From NCBI RefSeq assembly GCF_041435335.1, contig NZ_CP108430.1, forward strand, positions 2,232,001-2,296,000: 64,000 nt of DNA. The letters are read 5' to 3'. Both the position numbers and the translations under genes were made by a program. Below, piece after piece: positions 16,526 to 24,708 of this stretch; within the stretch, counting starts at the first letter, position 1, and each line of letters begins with the position of its first letter. The DNA comes from Streptomyces sp. NBC_01283 (GTDB lineage: Bacteria > Actinomycetota > Actinomycetes > Streptomycetales > Streptomycetaceae). Below the pieces are notes generated by a model. That model did not search any database and was not told the origin of the DNA. It saw only the letters and a list, made by a program, of their open reading frames with translations.

Positions 16526-18016
16526 GTGTCCGAGGCCAAGGAACGTCCCACCGCACCACGCTCCCGCCGGGCTTCGCTCGCCGTGCTGTCCTCGGGTCTT
16601 CTGATGACGATCATCGACGGCAACATCGTCACCGTCGCGATGCCGGCCATCCAGAGCGACCTCGGCTTCTCGGCGCCGGGCCTCGCCTGGGTCGTGAACG
16701 CCTACCTCATCGCCTTCGGCGGTCTGCTCCTCCTCGCGGGCCGGCTCGGTGATCTCATCGGCCGCAAGCGGATGTTCGTCTCGGGCCTCGCCGTGTTCAC
16801 CGCGGCATCGGTGCTGTGCGGAGTCGCCACCGACCAGGGCCTGCTCATCGCGGCACGCGCCGTGCAGGGCGTAGGCGGGGCGATGACCTCGGCGGTCGTA
16901 CTCGGCATGCTGGTGGCGCTCTTCCCCGAGCCGCGCGAACAGGCCAGGGCCATCGCGGTGTTCAGCGCGGTCGGCGCGGCGGGCGGCGCGCTCGGCACGT
17001 TCCTGGGCGGTGCGCTCACCGAACTCCTCACCTGGCACTGGATCTTCCTGATCAATCTGCCGATCGGGGCCGTCGCGTTCGTCGCGGCGGTACGCGTCCT
17101 GGCCAACGACCGCGGCACGGGTCTGGCAGGGGGCGCCGACTACCCGGGCGCGGCGCTCGTCACCGGAGCGCTGATGCTCACCGTCTACACCATCGTCGGC
17201 TCCGCGGAGCACGGGACGCCCGCCACGCTCGCGCTCGCCGCACTCTCCCTCGCCCTGTACGCCGCCTTCGCCGTGCGCCAGACCCGCACGGCCCGCCCCC
17301 TGCTGCGCCTGCGCGTCTTCCGCTCCCGCATCCTGACCGGCGCCAACGCCGTGCAGATCCTGATGATCGCCGGGATGTTCGGCTTCCAGTACATCGGCGC
17401 GCTCTACTTCCAACGGGTGCTCGGATACGGCGAGTTGAAGACCGGATTCGCGTTCCTTCCCGCACCCGTGGTCATCGGTGTCCTGATGGTGGGCCTGTCC
17501 GCCAGGGTGATCGGCCGCTTCGGCCCGTACCGTTCGCTGCTCGCGGGGCTCGTCCTCATCACGGCCGGTCTCGCCCTGCTCGGCCGGCTGCCCGCCGACG
17601 GTTCGTACGTCGTCGACGTGCTCCCCGCGATGCTGCTGCTCGGCGCCGGGTTCGCGGCGGCGATGCCCGCGGTGACGGGGCTCGCGATGTCCGGGGCACG
17701 CGAGGAGGACGCGGGTCTGGCATCCGGGCTCTTCAACACCACGCAGGTGGTGGGCGGTTCACTGGGTCTCGCGGTGCTGACCACGCTGGCGGCCGGCCGC
17801 ACGGAAACCCTCCTCGCGGACGGCGGGCAGACCGTGGCGGCCACGGCCGACGGCTACCGCCTCGCCTTCTGGGTGGCCACGGGCATCGCGACCGCGGGCC
17901 TCGCCCTGGCCGCCGTACTGCTCCGCCCGGAGCGCGGGACGACCGCCTCCTCCGATGCGCACACCCCCGCCACCGCCGCGGTCGAGCAGGAACACCGCGA
18001 GCACGTGGCGGCGTGA
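16526..18016 (+). CDS. MFS drug-efflux transporter, DHA2 type
   Basis: A 496-residue 14-helix exporter from the GTG at 16526, with GGAGG 8 bases upstream. Motifs: LLMTIIDGNIVTVAMPAIQ (helix 1), LAWVVNAYLIAFGGLLLLAGRLGDLIGRKRMF (motif A), ARAVQGVGGAMTSA, and GGALGTFLGGALTELLTWHWIFLINLPIG (motif C, antiporter signature). A short hydrophilic tail ends the protein. It pumps toxic organic compounds out using protons. Divergent from, and probably repressed by, the HxlR gene; together they form a typical inducible efflux unit. Confidence 0.93.
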   Translation: MSEAKERPTAPRSRRASLAVLSSGLLMTIIDGNIVTVAMPAIQSDLGFSAPGLAWVVNAYLIAFGGLLLLAGRLGDLIGRKRMFVSGLAVFTAASVLCGVATDQGLLIAARAVQGVGGAMTSAVVLGMLVALFPEPREQARAIAVFSAVGAAGGALGTFLGGALTELLTWHWIFLINLPIGAVAFVAAVRVLANDRGTGLAGGADYPGAALVTGALMLTVYTIVGSAEHGTPATLALAALSLALYAAFAVRQTRTARPLLRLRVFRSRILTGANAVQILMIAGMFGFQYIGALYFQRVLGYGELKTGFAFLPAPVVIGVLMVGLSARVIGRFGPYRSLLAGLVLITAGLALLGRLPADGSYVVDVLPAMLLLGAGFAAAMPAVTGLAMSGAREEDAGLASGLFNTTQVVGGSLGLAVLTTLAAGRTETLLADGGQTVAATADGYRLAFWVATGIATAGLALAAVLLRPERGTTASSDAHTPATAAVEQEHREHVAA

Positions 18017-18130
18017 AGCGCCTGTTAGACCGATCCGGGTACGCCCCTTGCCTCACGGATGGCCGGGCCATTACGGTCCGGCCAGCCGTGAATCTACGCG
18101 CGTCGTGCACCAATCGAGAGGTCCCTGACC

Positions 18131-19063
18131 ATGCGTAAGACCGTTCTGTCCGCAATGACCGCACTGGGCGCGGGAATTGCCCTCGCGCTCAGCACCGGCC
18201 TGTCAGCGGCGCAGCCGGAGTCAGGACGGTGGCACCAGGTCGGGGACGACATGAAGTCCGGTATCAGCGGGCTCGCCGTCACCTCTCGTTCGGGTGACGA
18301 TCTTCGCGCCCTCGTCGTACGCGACAACAAGCGGCCCGGCGAGAACCGCATCGCCGAGGTGACCCACCGCGCCGGCCGGCCCGCCGAGGTCGCGGCGATC
18401 ACCTGGCAGGACGGCATCGAGCCGGTCGACCTGGAGGCGGTCGACGCGGTGCCGGGGACGTCCGACGAGTACGTGGCCGTGGCCAGCCGCGGGCTCGCCT
18501 ACCACGTCAAGCTGACCGACGCCGGGGAGAGCGCGGAGGTCCTGGACATCACACCGCTGCCGTCGATCGGATCGGGCGACAACTTCGAGAGTTTCACGCT
18601 GACCTCACGGCACGGGAAGACGGCGGCGGTCTGGGCGGACCGGGGCGAGGGCGCGGACCGCCCCGCGACGCTCTACGCGGCGCGGTTCTCGGTCAACTCC
18701 TACGGTGAGTCGAAGTTCGGCGCGGTGCACAAGGCGACCCTCCGCGCGCCGTACCCGACGGGGAACGTGCGCCACGCCTCCGACATCGAGGTAACCAAGT
18801 CGGGCCGCATCCTGGTCAGTTCGGCGTCCGACGCCGGTGACGACGGGCCGTTCGACTCCGCCGTCAGCGACGCGGGCAAGCTGACCGTCACCTCCGCCGG
18901 AAAGGTGCGGCTGTCCGTCGACAGGTCGCCCGAACTCCTCGGCACGTTCAAGGGTTACAAGATCGAGGCCCTGCACTGTGTCCCCGGCTCCGACCTCGCG
19001 GCCCTCGGCACGGACGACGAGAACGCGGGCGGCTCCCTCACCACGCGCCACCTCTGCGACTGA
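18131..19063 (+). CDS. Secreted beta-propeller-like protein of unknown function
   Basis: A 310-residue protein with a clear signal peptide (MRKTVLSAMTALGAGIALALSTGLSAAQ). The mature part has repeated beta-rich stretches: SGISGLAVTSRSG, VDLEAVDAVPGTSDEYVAVASRG, DNFESFTLTSRHG, SDIEVTKSGRILVSSASDAGDDGPFDS, KGYKIEALHC. The spacing resembles the esterase-like/phytase-like propeller family, but no active site was identified. AGAGGTCCCTGACC precedes the ATG. Two cysteines near the C-terminus could pair. Function unknown. Confidence 0.7.
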   Translation: MRKTVLSAMTALGAGIALALSTGLSAAQPESGRWHQVGDDMKSGISGLAVTSRSGDDLRALVVRDNKRPGENRIAEVTHRAGRPAEVAAITWQDGIEPVDLEAVDAVPGTSDEYVAVASRGLAYHVKLTDAGESAEVLDITPLPSIGSGDNFESFTLTSRHGKTAAVWADRGEGADRPATLYAARFSVNSYGESKFGAVHKATLRAPYPTGNVRHASDIEVTKSGRILVSSASDAGDDGPFDSAVSDAGKLTVTSAGKVRLSVDRSPELLGTFKGYKIEALHCVPGSDLAALGTDDENAGGSLTTRHLCD

Positions 19064-19083
19064 CACCCGCATGGACGAGGCGG

Positions 19084-19518
19084 TCAGCGCCCTGGAGCGG
19101 TGACGTCGGCCCACACCGTCTTGCCGACGTCCCGCCCGACCACGCCCCACACGTCGGCCAGCGCCGCCACGATGACGAGCCCCCGGCCCGAAGCAGCCTC
19201 GGGCACGGGTAGTTCGGTCACCCCGGACGGCCTGCGCTCGCTCAGGGTGTCCGACACCTCGATACGCAGCGTGTGCGCGTGGAGCGCCAGGCGGAGCTCG
19301 AAGTCACGGCCGGGCACGCGGCCGTGGGTCACGGCGTTCGCCGCGAGCTCGGCGACGATCGCCTCGACGGCGTCGGACAGCTCACTGTCGTACGGGATGC
19401 CCCAGCTGTCCAGGTGATACCTGGTCAGCCTGCGTGCGAGGCGAGCGCCGCGGGGCGTGGAACTCAGGCGCTGGGTGAGTTCCCGCAGGGGCGTGGCGGG
19501 TTGGGCTTGGGTCGGCAT
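19084..19518 (-). CDS. HATPase-type (anti-sigma/RsbW-like) ATP-binding protein
   Basis: A 144-residue protein from ATG 19518 (MPTQAQPATPLRELTQ); an alternative TTG at 19593 would add 25 residues. The Bergerat ATP-binding fold is seen: N-box AIVAELAANAVTHG, G1-like DTLSERRPS, and GRGLVIVAALADVWGV. Such short proteins in Streptomyces often accompany XRE/DUF397 pairs like the divergent genes here. They may act as anti-sigma factors or as partners of the XRE protein. Kinase activity towards an anti-sigma antagonist is possible. Confidence 0.85.
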   Translation of the reverse strand: MPTQAQPATPLRELTQRLSSTPRGARLARRLTRYHLDSWGIPYDSELSDAVEAIVAELAANAVTHGRVPGRDFELRLALHAHTLRIEVSDTLSERRPSGVTELPVPEAASGRGLVIVAALADVWGVVGRDVGKTVWADVTAPGR

Positions 19519-19562
19519 GGCAGCCACCGTGGCCGTACCGGTGGCCGTGCACCAGCAACCAA

Positions 19563-19589
19563 ACTCGTACGCTCCGTCAGCGTACGAGT
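19563..19589. promoter_or_regulatory. 27-bp palindrome in the HATPase/XRE divergent promoter
   Basis: ACTCGTACGCT (19563-19573), centre CCGTC, and the exact complement AGCGTACGAGT (19579-19589). It lies between the ATP-binding protein start and the XRE regulator start. Probably the operator of the XRE protein, and likely to control both directions. Confidence 0.6.
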
Positions 19590-19674
19590 ACAAAGGGTGG
19601 ACAGGTGGGGTAACGGACCGTGACCATGGGGCTGTTGGCGGGGATCAGCACACGAGCGTCGGGGGTTACCCGTG

Positions 19675-20499
19675 ATGTCGTCAAGCAGCAAAGAGCCTGT
19701 GCCGTCGGACGGCATGAAGACCTTCGGCGCGGTACTCAAGAGCTTCCGCAAACGCGCCGGGGCGACCCAGGAGGGGCTGGCCGAGGAGGTCGGGTGCTCC
19801 TCGCACTTCCTGGCCTCGATCGAGCAGGGCAGGCGGCTTCCGCCGGTCGGCTTCATCGATCAGTGCGAGGCCGCACTCGACGCGTTCGGCACCCTGCGGC
19901 TCGCCGCGAACCAGCTGTCGCGCAAGCCGGGTCTCGCGTCCTGGTTCCGCCAGTGGGCGCTGCTTGAGCAGGAGGCGCTGGCCCTCAACACGTACGAATG
20001 CCGGTTGATCCCCGGCCTGTTGCAGACGGCGGCCTACGCCCGCACGCTCTTCGTCAATCAGCTTCCGCCGCTGGGCGACGAGCAGATCGAGGCGCAGCTG
20101 GCGGCACGGATGGAACGGCAACAGCTGCTGACGGACCGACCGAACACGGCGTACAGCTTCATCCTGGAGGAACACATGTTCCTGCGCCGCACGGGCGGGC
20201 ATCACGTCACCATGGAGCTCATCGACCACGTCCTCGGCCTCGCCGAGCGGCGGAACATCGAGGTGCAGATCATGCCGGTCGTGAGGGAGAACCACGCGGG
20301 ACTGGCCGGTCCCATCCAGCTTTTGGAGACTCCGGAGAACAAGTGGCTCGCCTACGCCGAAGGGCAACGAAGCGGCCAGTTCATCTCCGACCCGAAAGAG
20401 ATCAGCGTGCTCCAGATGCGATATGCCAGGATGCGCCCACAGGCTCTCTCGTTCGAGGACTCGGTGAGCTTGTTGCAGCGGATGCGAGGAGCAGCATGA
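19675..20499 (+). CDS. XRE helix-turn-helix regulator with DUF5753 (WhiJ-like)
   Basis: About 274 residues, starting at GTG 19672 or ATG 19675. Residues 10-70 are the XRE helix-turn-helix: FGAVLKSFRKRAGATQEGLAEEVG, SSHFLASIEQGRRLPP. The rest is DUF5753: ALNTYECRLIPGLLQTAAYARTL, AARMERQQLL, FILEEHMFLRRTGGHHVTMELIDHVL, IQLLETPENKWLAYAEGQRSGQFIS. These regulators usually pair with a DUF397 protein, and here the DUF397 gene overlaps by 4 bases (ATGA). Known relatives (WhiJ, AbaA locus) affect sporulation and antibiotic timing. Confidence 0.93.
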   Translation: MSSSSKEPVPSDGMKTFGAVLKSFRKRAGATQEGLAEEVGCSSHFLASIEQGRRLPPVGFIDQCEAALDAFGTLRLAANQLSRKPGLASWFRQWALLEQEALALNTYECRLIPGLLQTAAYARTLFVNQLPPLGDEQIEAQLAARMERQQLLTDRPNTAYSFILEEHMFLRRTGGHHVTMELIDHVLGLAERRNIEVQIMPVVRENHAGLAGPIQLLETPENKWLAYAEGQRSGQFISDPKEISVLQMRYARMRPQALSFEDSVSLLQRMRGAA

Positions 20500-20741
20500 G
20501 CACCCCCGAACTGGCTTGGTTCAAAAGCAGCTACAGCAGCAGCGGCGACGGAGACTGTGTAGAGGTCGCCCTCACCTGGCACAAGTCCAGCTACAGCAGC
20601 GGCTCAGGTGACGACTGCGTAGAAATCGCCCCCTGCCCCACCACCATCCACGTACGCGACTCCAAGAACCCCGCAGGCCCCCAACTCGCCCTGGCGCCGC
20701 AGGCCTGGGCGGCGTTCACGGAGTACGCCGCCCAGGCCTGA
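20496..20741 (+). CDS. DUF397 protein with duplicated DUF397 motif
   Basis: An 81-residue protein coupled to the XRE gene by an ATGA overlap. Two head-to-tail copies of the DUF397 core are present: WFKSSYSSSGDGDCVEVA (residues 8-25) and WHKSSYSSGSGDDCVEIA (28-45). After them comes the usual tail IHVRDSKNPAGPQLALAPQAWAAFTEYA. Most family members have one core. DUF397 proteins are small partners that modulate the adjacent XRE regulator. Confidence 0.92.
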   Translation: MSTPELAWFKSSYSSSGDGDCVEVALTWHKSSYSSGSGDDCVEIAPCPTTIHVRDSKNPAGPQLALAPQAWAAFTEYAAQA

Positions 20742-20747
20742 CGGCCG

Positions 20748-22271
20748 TCAGTACTGGGGCTGCGACGAGGGCTGTGCCTCCACCAGTTCCCGCGCCTCCT
20801 CGTCCGTGGCCACGGACGGCGGGGAGCCCTCCAGGGGCTGGCGGGCCGATTCCTTCATCGCGGCCACCGCGATGATGCCGACGAGGCCCGCCAGCATCGT
20901 GTAGAAGGCGGGCATCAGGTCGTTGCCGGTGGCTCCGATCAGCGCGGCGACCACCAGCGGGGTCGTACCGCCGAAGAGCGAGACCGAGATGTTGAAGCCG
21001 ATGGAGAGCGAGCCGTAGCGGACGTCCGTCGGGAAGAGGGCCGGCAGCGACGAGGACATGACGCCCAGGTAGCAGACCAGGCAAAGGCCCAGGATGAGCA
21101 GGCCGGAGAAGACCGCGACGGTGCCGCCCTGCTTGATGAGGAGGAACGCCGGGAGGGCCAGGACGAAGAAGCCCACCGAGCCCGCCATCAGGACCGGCTT
21201 GCGGCCGATGCGGTCGGAGAGCCGGCCGAAGGAGTTGATGAGCGCCATCAGGATCAGCATGACGATCACGATGGACATCAGGCCGCCGGTCTCACCGAAG
21301 CCGAGATCCGTCAGATACGTCGGCATGTAGGAAAGCAGCATGTAGTCGGTGATGTTGAACGCGGCCACCAGCGCGATGCAGAGCACCATCGCCCGCCACT
21401 GGCCGACGAACGAGTCCTTGAAGGACTTCTTCTGGCGCTCGGCGGCCGGTCCGCTCTCCGCCTCCGCCATCTTCTGGAAGGCGGGCGACTCGTCGAGCTT
21501 GAGGCGCAGGTAGAGGCCGATGAGGCCGAGCGGGGCCGCCACCAGGAACGGGATGCGCCAGCCCCAGGACTGCATGGAGTCATCACTGAGGCCCATGGTC
21601 AGGGCCGTGACCAGGACCGCCGCGACGGTGTAGCCGATCAGGGTGCCGAATTCCAGGAAGGAACCCCAGAATCCGCGGCGCTTGTCGGGCGCGTACTCGG
21701 CGATGAAGGTCGCGGCGCCGCCGTACTCACCGCCCGTGGAGAAGCCCTGCACCATGCGGCAGAGGACGAGCAGGATCGGCGCCCAGACGCCGATGGTGCC
21801 GTAGCTGGGGATCAGGCCGATGGCGAGGGTCGCCGTCGACATCATGATCATGGTGAGCGCGAGGATCTTCTTGCGGCCGACGCGGTCGCCGAGCGGGCCG
21901 AAGAACATGCCGCCGATGGGGCGCACCAGGAAGGCCGCGGCGAAGGTCGCCAGGGAGGAGAGGGTCTGCGCGGTGTCGTTGCCCGAGGGGAAGAACTCCT
22001 TGCCGATGATCACGGCGAGGTAGGCGTAGACGCCGAAGTCGTACCACTCCATGGCGTTGCCCAGCGCGGTCGCCTTGACCGCCCGCTTGACCTGGGCTTC
22101 CTCGGTGACCGTGATGTCGGACTGGCGCAGGCGCGGGTTCTTGCGGCGGTGGATCGCGCGGAAGAGGGTGCGGTGTCGTGCCACGGCCTCCGGAGCTGGC
22201 GGTGCAGGTATTTCGGGGGCTTCGGGCGCGCTCACGGTGCAGTCACTCTCTCGGTCGGCAATGGCTGTCAT
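20748..22271 (-). CDS. MFS transporter, metabolite:H+ symporter (MHS/ProP) family
   Basis: About 507 residues from ATG 22271; a GTG about 36 bases further in is also possible. After a 60-residue hydrophilic N-terminus comes the MHS signature VKRAVKATALGNAMEWYDFGVYAYLAVIIGKEFFP. Then follow LVRPIGGMFFGPLGDRVGRKKIL, MVQGFSTGGEYGGAATFIAEYAPDKRRGFWGS and 12 predicted helices. It imports compatible solutes (proline, glycine betaine) or organic acids with protons. The C-terminal tail is hydrophilic and acidic. Convergent with the DUF397 gene, 6 bases apart. Confidence 0.93.
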   Translation of the reverse strand: MTAIADRESDCTVSAPEAPEIPAPPAPEAVARHRTLFRAIHRRKNPRLRQSDITVTEEAQVKRAVKATALGNAMEWYDFGVYAYLAVIIGKEFFPSGNDTAQTLSSLATFAAAFLVRPIGGMFFGPLGDRVGRKKILALTMIMMSTATLAIGLIPSYGTIGVWAPILLVLCRMVQGFSTGGEYGGAATFIAEYAPDKRRGFWGSFLEFGTLIGYTVAAVLVTALTMGLSDDSMQSWGWRIPFLVAAPLGLIGLYLRLKLDESPAFQKMAEAESGPAAERQKKSFKDSFVGQWRAMVLCIALVAAFNITDYMLLSYMPTYLTDLGFGETGGLMSIVIVMLILMALINSFGRLSDRIGRKPVLMAGSVGFFVLALPAFLLIKQGGTVAVFSGLLILGLCLVCYLGVMSSSLPALFPTDVRYGSLSIGFNISVSLFGGTTPLVVAALIGATGNDLMPAFYTMLAGLVGIIAVAAMKESARQPLEGSPPSVATDEEARELVEAQPSSQPQY

Positions 22272-22387
22272 CGACCGCCTGACCTGGGTGGTCAAAGATC
22301 GACGGACGATCGCCTGCCCAGTTGGGCGTCGATCCACACTGCCTATTTCGGAGAACGGAAGATGCCCGCCATTGGTCCTCGGGGCGG

Positions 22388-22423
22388 GGGCCCCAAGTCC
22401 CGACTCCTCAGGACTTGGGGCCC
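22388..22423 (-). terminator. Terminator hairpin after the fucosidase gene
   Basis: Perfect 13-bp stem GGGCCCCAAGTCC / GGACTTGGGGCCC with a 10-base loop, 31 bases downstream of the fucosidase stop on the minus strand. No T-run, as usual in streptomycetes. Confidence 0.7.
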
Positions 22424-22453
22424 GAATCGCTCAGCGAGGGGCCCGCGGGCCGC

Positions 22454-24334
22454 TCAGCGGGCGTACAACTGCGCCGACGGCACGATCTGCTGCTCCTGTC
22501 CCGGGCTGGACCAGAGCAGTTTCATGTGGGCCTCGCCGGTCTGTTCCGCGTACTCGATCCTGATCGAGTGCCGCTTCCCCGCGGTGAGCGCGACCTGCGC
22601 CTTGTCGATCTTCGCCTCGTGCGGCGACCACGAGTCGATGACCAGCTTGCCGTCGACCCACACCCGCGCCATGTCGTCCGAGACGGTCGTCAGCGTGTAC
22701 GTCTCCGAGCGGCGCGGCTCCAGGGTGCCGGTCCAGCGGACGCTGAACTTGTCGGAGGGGATGCTCGCGGCCGGTGAGCCCTCGTACTTCCAGGCGTGGT
22801 TGACGGTGGCGTCGGTGCGGGTGATCTTCGGGGTGCCGGTCAGGTCGGCGTTGTCGAAGATCTCCTGCTTCAGGCCCGTTCCCTTGCCGGGGCGGGCCGT
22901 GGGGCCCGGGTCGACCTTCAGCTCGATGACCGTGGCGGTGTCGTTGGTCGCCGCGCCGGACGGCTTCAGGTCGAAACCGTCGCCGGACTTGGTGACCGTC
23001 ACCCTCTGGTCGCTGCCGAGCACCCGCGCCGACGTGACCCGGAAGTCCGTGCGCGCCTTCAGGTGCAGGGCGGCGCCGGACGCCGGCCACTGGGTGACCG
23101 CCGCGTACAGCTTGTCGCCCTTGCGGCTGACCGAACCCCAGGACGGCTCCTCGACGAGTCCGCCGAAGCGGGCGCCGAACACCGCGTTGCCCTGGCCCGA
23201 CGTGCGCAGCCAGTCGCCCATCTGCTTCAGGCGGTCGACGGAGGGCTGCGGGACACGGCCGCGGGCGTCGGGGCCGACGTTCAGGAGGTAGTTGCCACTG
23301 CGGGACGTCGTGGAGAGGAGGTTCTTGACCAGGGTGGACGACGACTTCCAGTGGGTGTCGTAGCCCGCGAAGCCCCAGTGGTCGTTGAGGGTCATGCAGG
23401 ATTCCCAGAGCTGACCGTCGACCGGGGCGCCGGGGATCTCCTGCTCGGGGGTGCCGTAGTCACCGTCCACGACGCGGCGCTTGCCGACGCGGTTGTTGAT
23501 GATCAGGTCCGGGTCGAGGTCACGGAGGTAGGCCTCCAGTTTCTCGCCGTCCCGTGACGTCCAGGGGTTGTGGGGCTTGTCGGTGTCCCACTCGCCGTCG
23601 AACCAGAGCAGGGCCGGGTCGTAGTTGTCGACCAGCTCCTTGAGCTGGGCGCGCATCCGCTTCTCGTACTTCGGGAAGGTGGCCGGGTCGGGGAAGTCCG
23701 GGTCGTGCCAGTCCCAGATCGAGTAGTAGAAGCCGAGCTTGATGCCCGCGTCGTCGGATGCCTTCTTCAGCTCGGCGAGGATGTCGCGGTTCTTGTCGAA
23801 GGACGAGTGGTCGCGCAGGTTCCAGTCGTTGACCTTCGTGGGCCACATCGCGTAGCCCTCGTGGTGCTTCGAGGTGATGACGATGTAGCGCATTCCGGCG
23901 TCCTTGGCCGCCTTCACCACTGCCTTGGCGTCGAAGTCGGCCGGGTTGAACGTCGCGGCCCGCTTCTCGTACTCGGCCTTCGGGATGTCGCACTGGCGCT
24001 GGATCCACTCGGCGTCGCGGCAGGCCGAACCGTCGGCCTTCTTGTACTCGCCCTCCAGGTTGGAGTACGCGCCGAAGTGGATGAACATGCCGAAGCGGTC
24101 CTGCCGCCACCAGTTGGTGCGGTCGGCGGTGAAGGGGTCGTCGGTGGCGTGGTCGGTTCCCGGGCCGGTGGCCGGCGTGGCCTTCGCGGGCGTCTCTGCC
24201 GTTGCTGCCGTTCTGGCCGGGGGGTCCGTCGAGGCCGCGACCGCCGCGGGGACGGCGGTCGCGGCGAGGGCCGACGCGAGGAGCAGGGCGATCCCGGCGA
24301 CTCTTCGCCGAGTGCGGCTGAGCTGTGTGCGCAT
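22454..24334 (-). CDS. Secreted alpha-L-fucosidase (GH29) with C-terminal PA14 domain
   Basis: A 626-residue exported enzyme. The signal peptide starts MRTQLSRTRRRVAGIALLLASALA. The GH29 TIM barrel is at about residues 50-390: FGMFIHFGAYSNLEG, MRYIVITSKHHEGYAMWPTK, and NYDPALLWFDGEWDTD, whose Asp is the expected nucleophile. SGNYLLNVGPDARGRVP closes the barrel. A beta-sandwich follows, then a PA14 domain at about 490-615 (SDKFSVRWTGTLEP, SDDMARVWVDGKLVIDSW), probably carbohydrate-binding. It releases L-fucose from glycans outside the cell. A good promoter with an overlapping operator lies upstream. Confidence 0.92.
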   Translation of the reverse strand: MRTQLSRTRRRVAGIALLLASALAATAVPAAVAASTDPPARTAATAETPAKATPATGPGTDHATDDPFTADRTNWWRQDRFGMFIHFGAYSNLEGEYKKADGSACRDAEWIQRQCDIPKAEYEKRAATFNPADFDAKAVVKAAKDAGMRYIVITSKHHEGYAMWPTKVNDWNLRDHSSFDKNRDILAELKKASDDAGIKLGFYYSIWDWHDPDFPDPATFPKYEKRMRAQLKELVDNYDPALLWFDGEWDTDKPHNPWTSRDGEKLEAYLRDLDPDLIINNRVGKRRVVDGDYGTPEQEIPGAPVDGQLWESCMTLNDHWGFAGYDTHWKSSSTLVKNLLSTTSRSGNYLLNVGPDARGRVPQPSVDRLKQMGDWLRTSGQGNAVFGARFGGLVEEPSWGSVSRKGDKLYAAVTQWPASGAALHLKARTDFRVTSARVLGSDQRVTVTKSGDGFDLKPSGAATNDTATVIELKVDPGPTARPGKGTGLKQEIFDNADLTGTPKITRTDATVNHAWKYEGSPAASIPSDKFSVRWTGTLEPRRSETYTLTTVSDDMARVWVDGKLVIDSWSPHEAKIDKAQVALTAGKRHSIRIEYAEQTGEAHMKLLWSSPGQEQQIVPSAQLYAR

Positions 24335-24369
24335 GGGGGCGGCTCCCTGAGGTTGAGGGGTCGCTCGGG

Positions 24370-24398
24370 AACGTAGGGTCGAATACATCGGATGTCAA
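24370..24398 (-). promoter_or_regulatory. Promoter and operator of the fucosidase gene
   Basis: On the minus strand: -35 TTGACA (24398-24393), a 17-base spacer, -10 TACGTT (24375-24370), close to the housekeeping consensus. The palindrome ACATC-G-GATGT (24385-24395) covers the -35/spacer edge, where a sugar-responsive repressor would block polymerase. Transcription should start near 24363, 29 bases before the ATG. Confidence 0.65.
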
Positions 24399-24708
24399 TG
24401 CGCCCAACTGAGCCCGATGGGCCGGATGTTGGCGTGATCGCACACCATCGCTCCGATGACTGGCGATCACGCCACCGCCCGTCCACCCCCTCGCCCTCAC
24501 CCTCATCCCCATAAGGATTTCAGGCGAATTCCGATCAATGCGCTAAAGGAATCTGTGACTCCGACAAACAGCCGCGCGATGTCGTCCGCACGTGTTCTAA
24601 CTATTGACTATTAACCGGAAGCGGCTTTGTAAGTGTGGTGTAGCATCGGATCAGGCAGATAATTCTTCTACGATGAAAATCGGCCAACGGGGGCCAGGGG
24701 GGCCATCA
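24399..24708. other. Regulatory gap between fucosidase and response-regulator genes
   Basis: No gene seen. An 11-bp inverted repeat, GGCGTGATCGC (24431-24441) and GCGATCACGCC (24463-24473), encloses a smaller palindrome, CATCG-CTC-CGATG (24446-24458), which resembles the operator at 24385. The stretch 24500-24680 is clearly more AT-rich than the surroundings and contains TTGACT and TAGCAT elements. It is likely to hold the promoter of the response-regulator gene. Confidence 0.5.
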
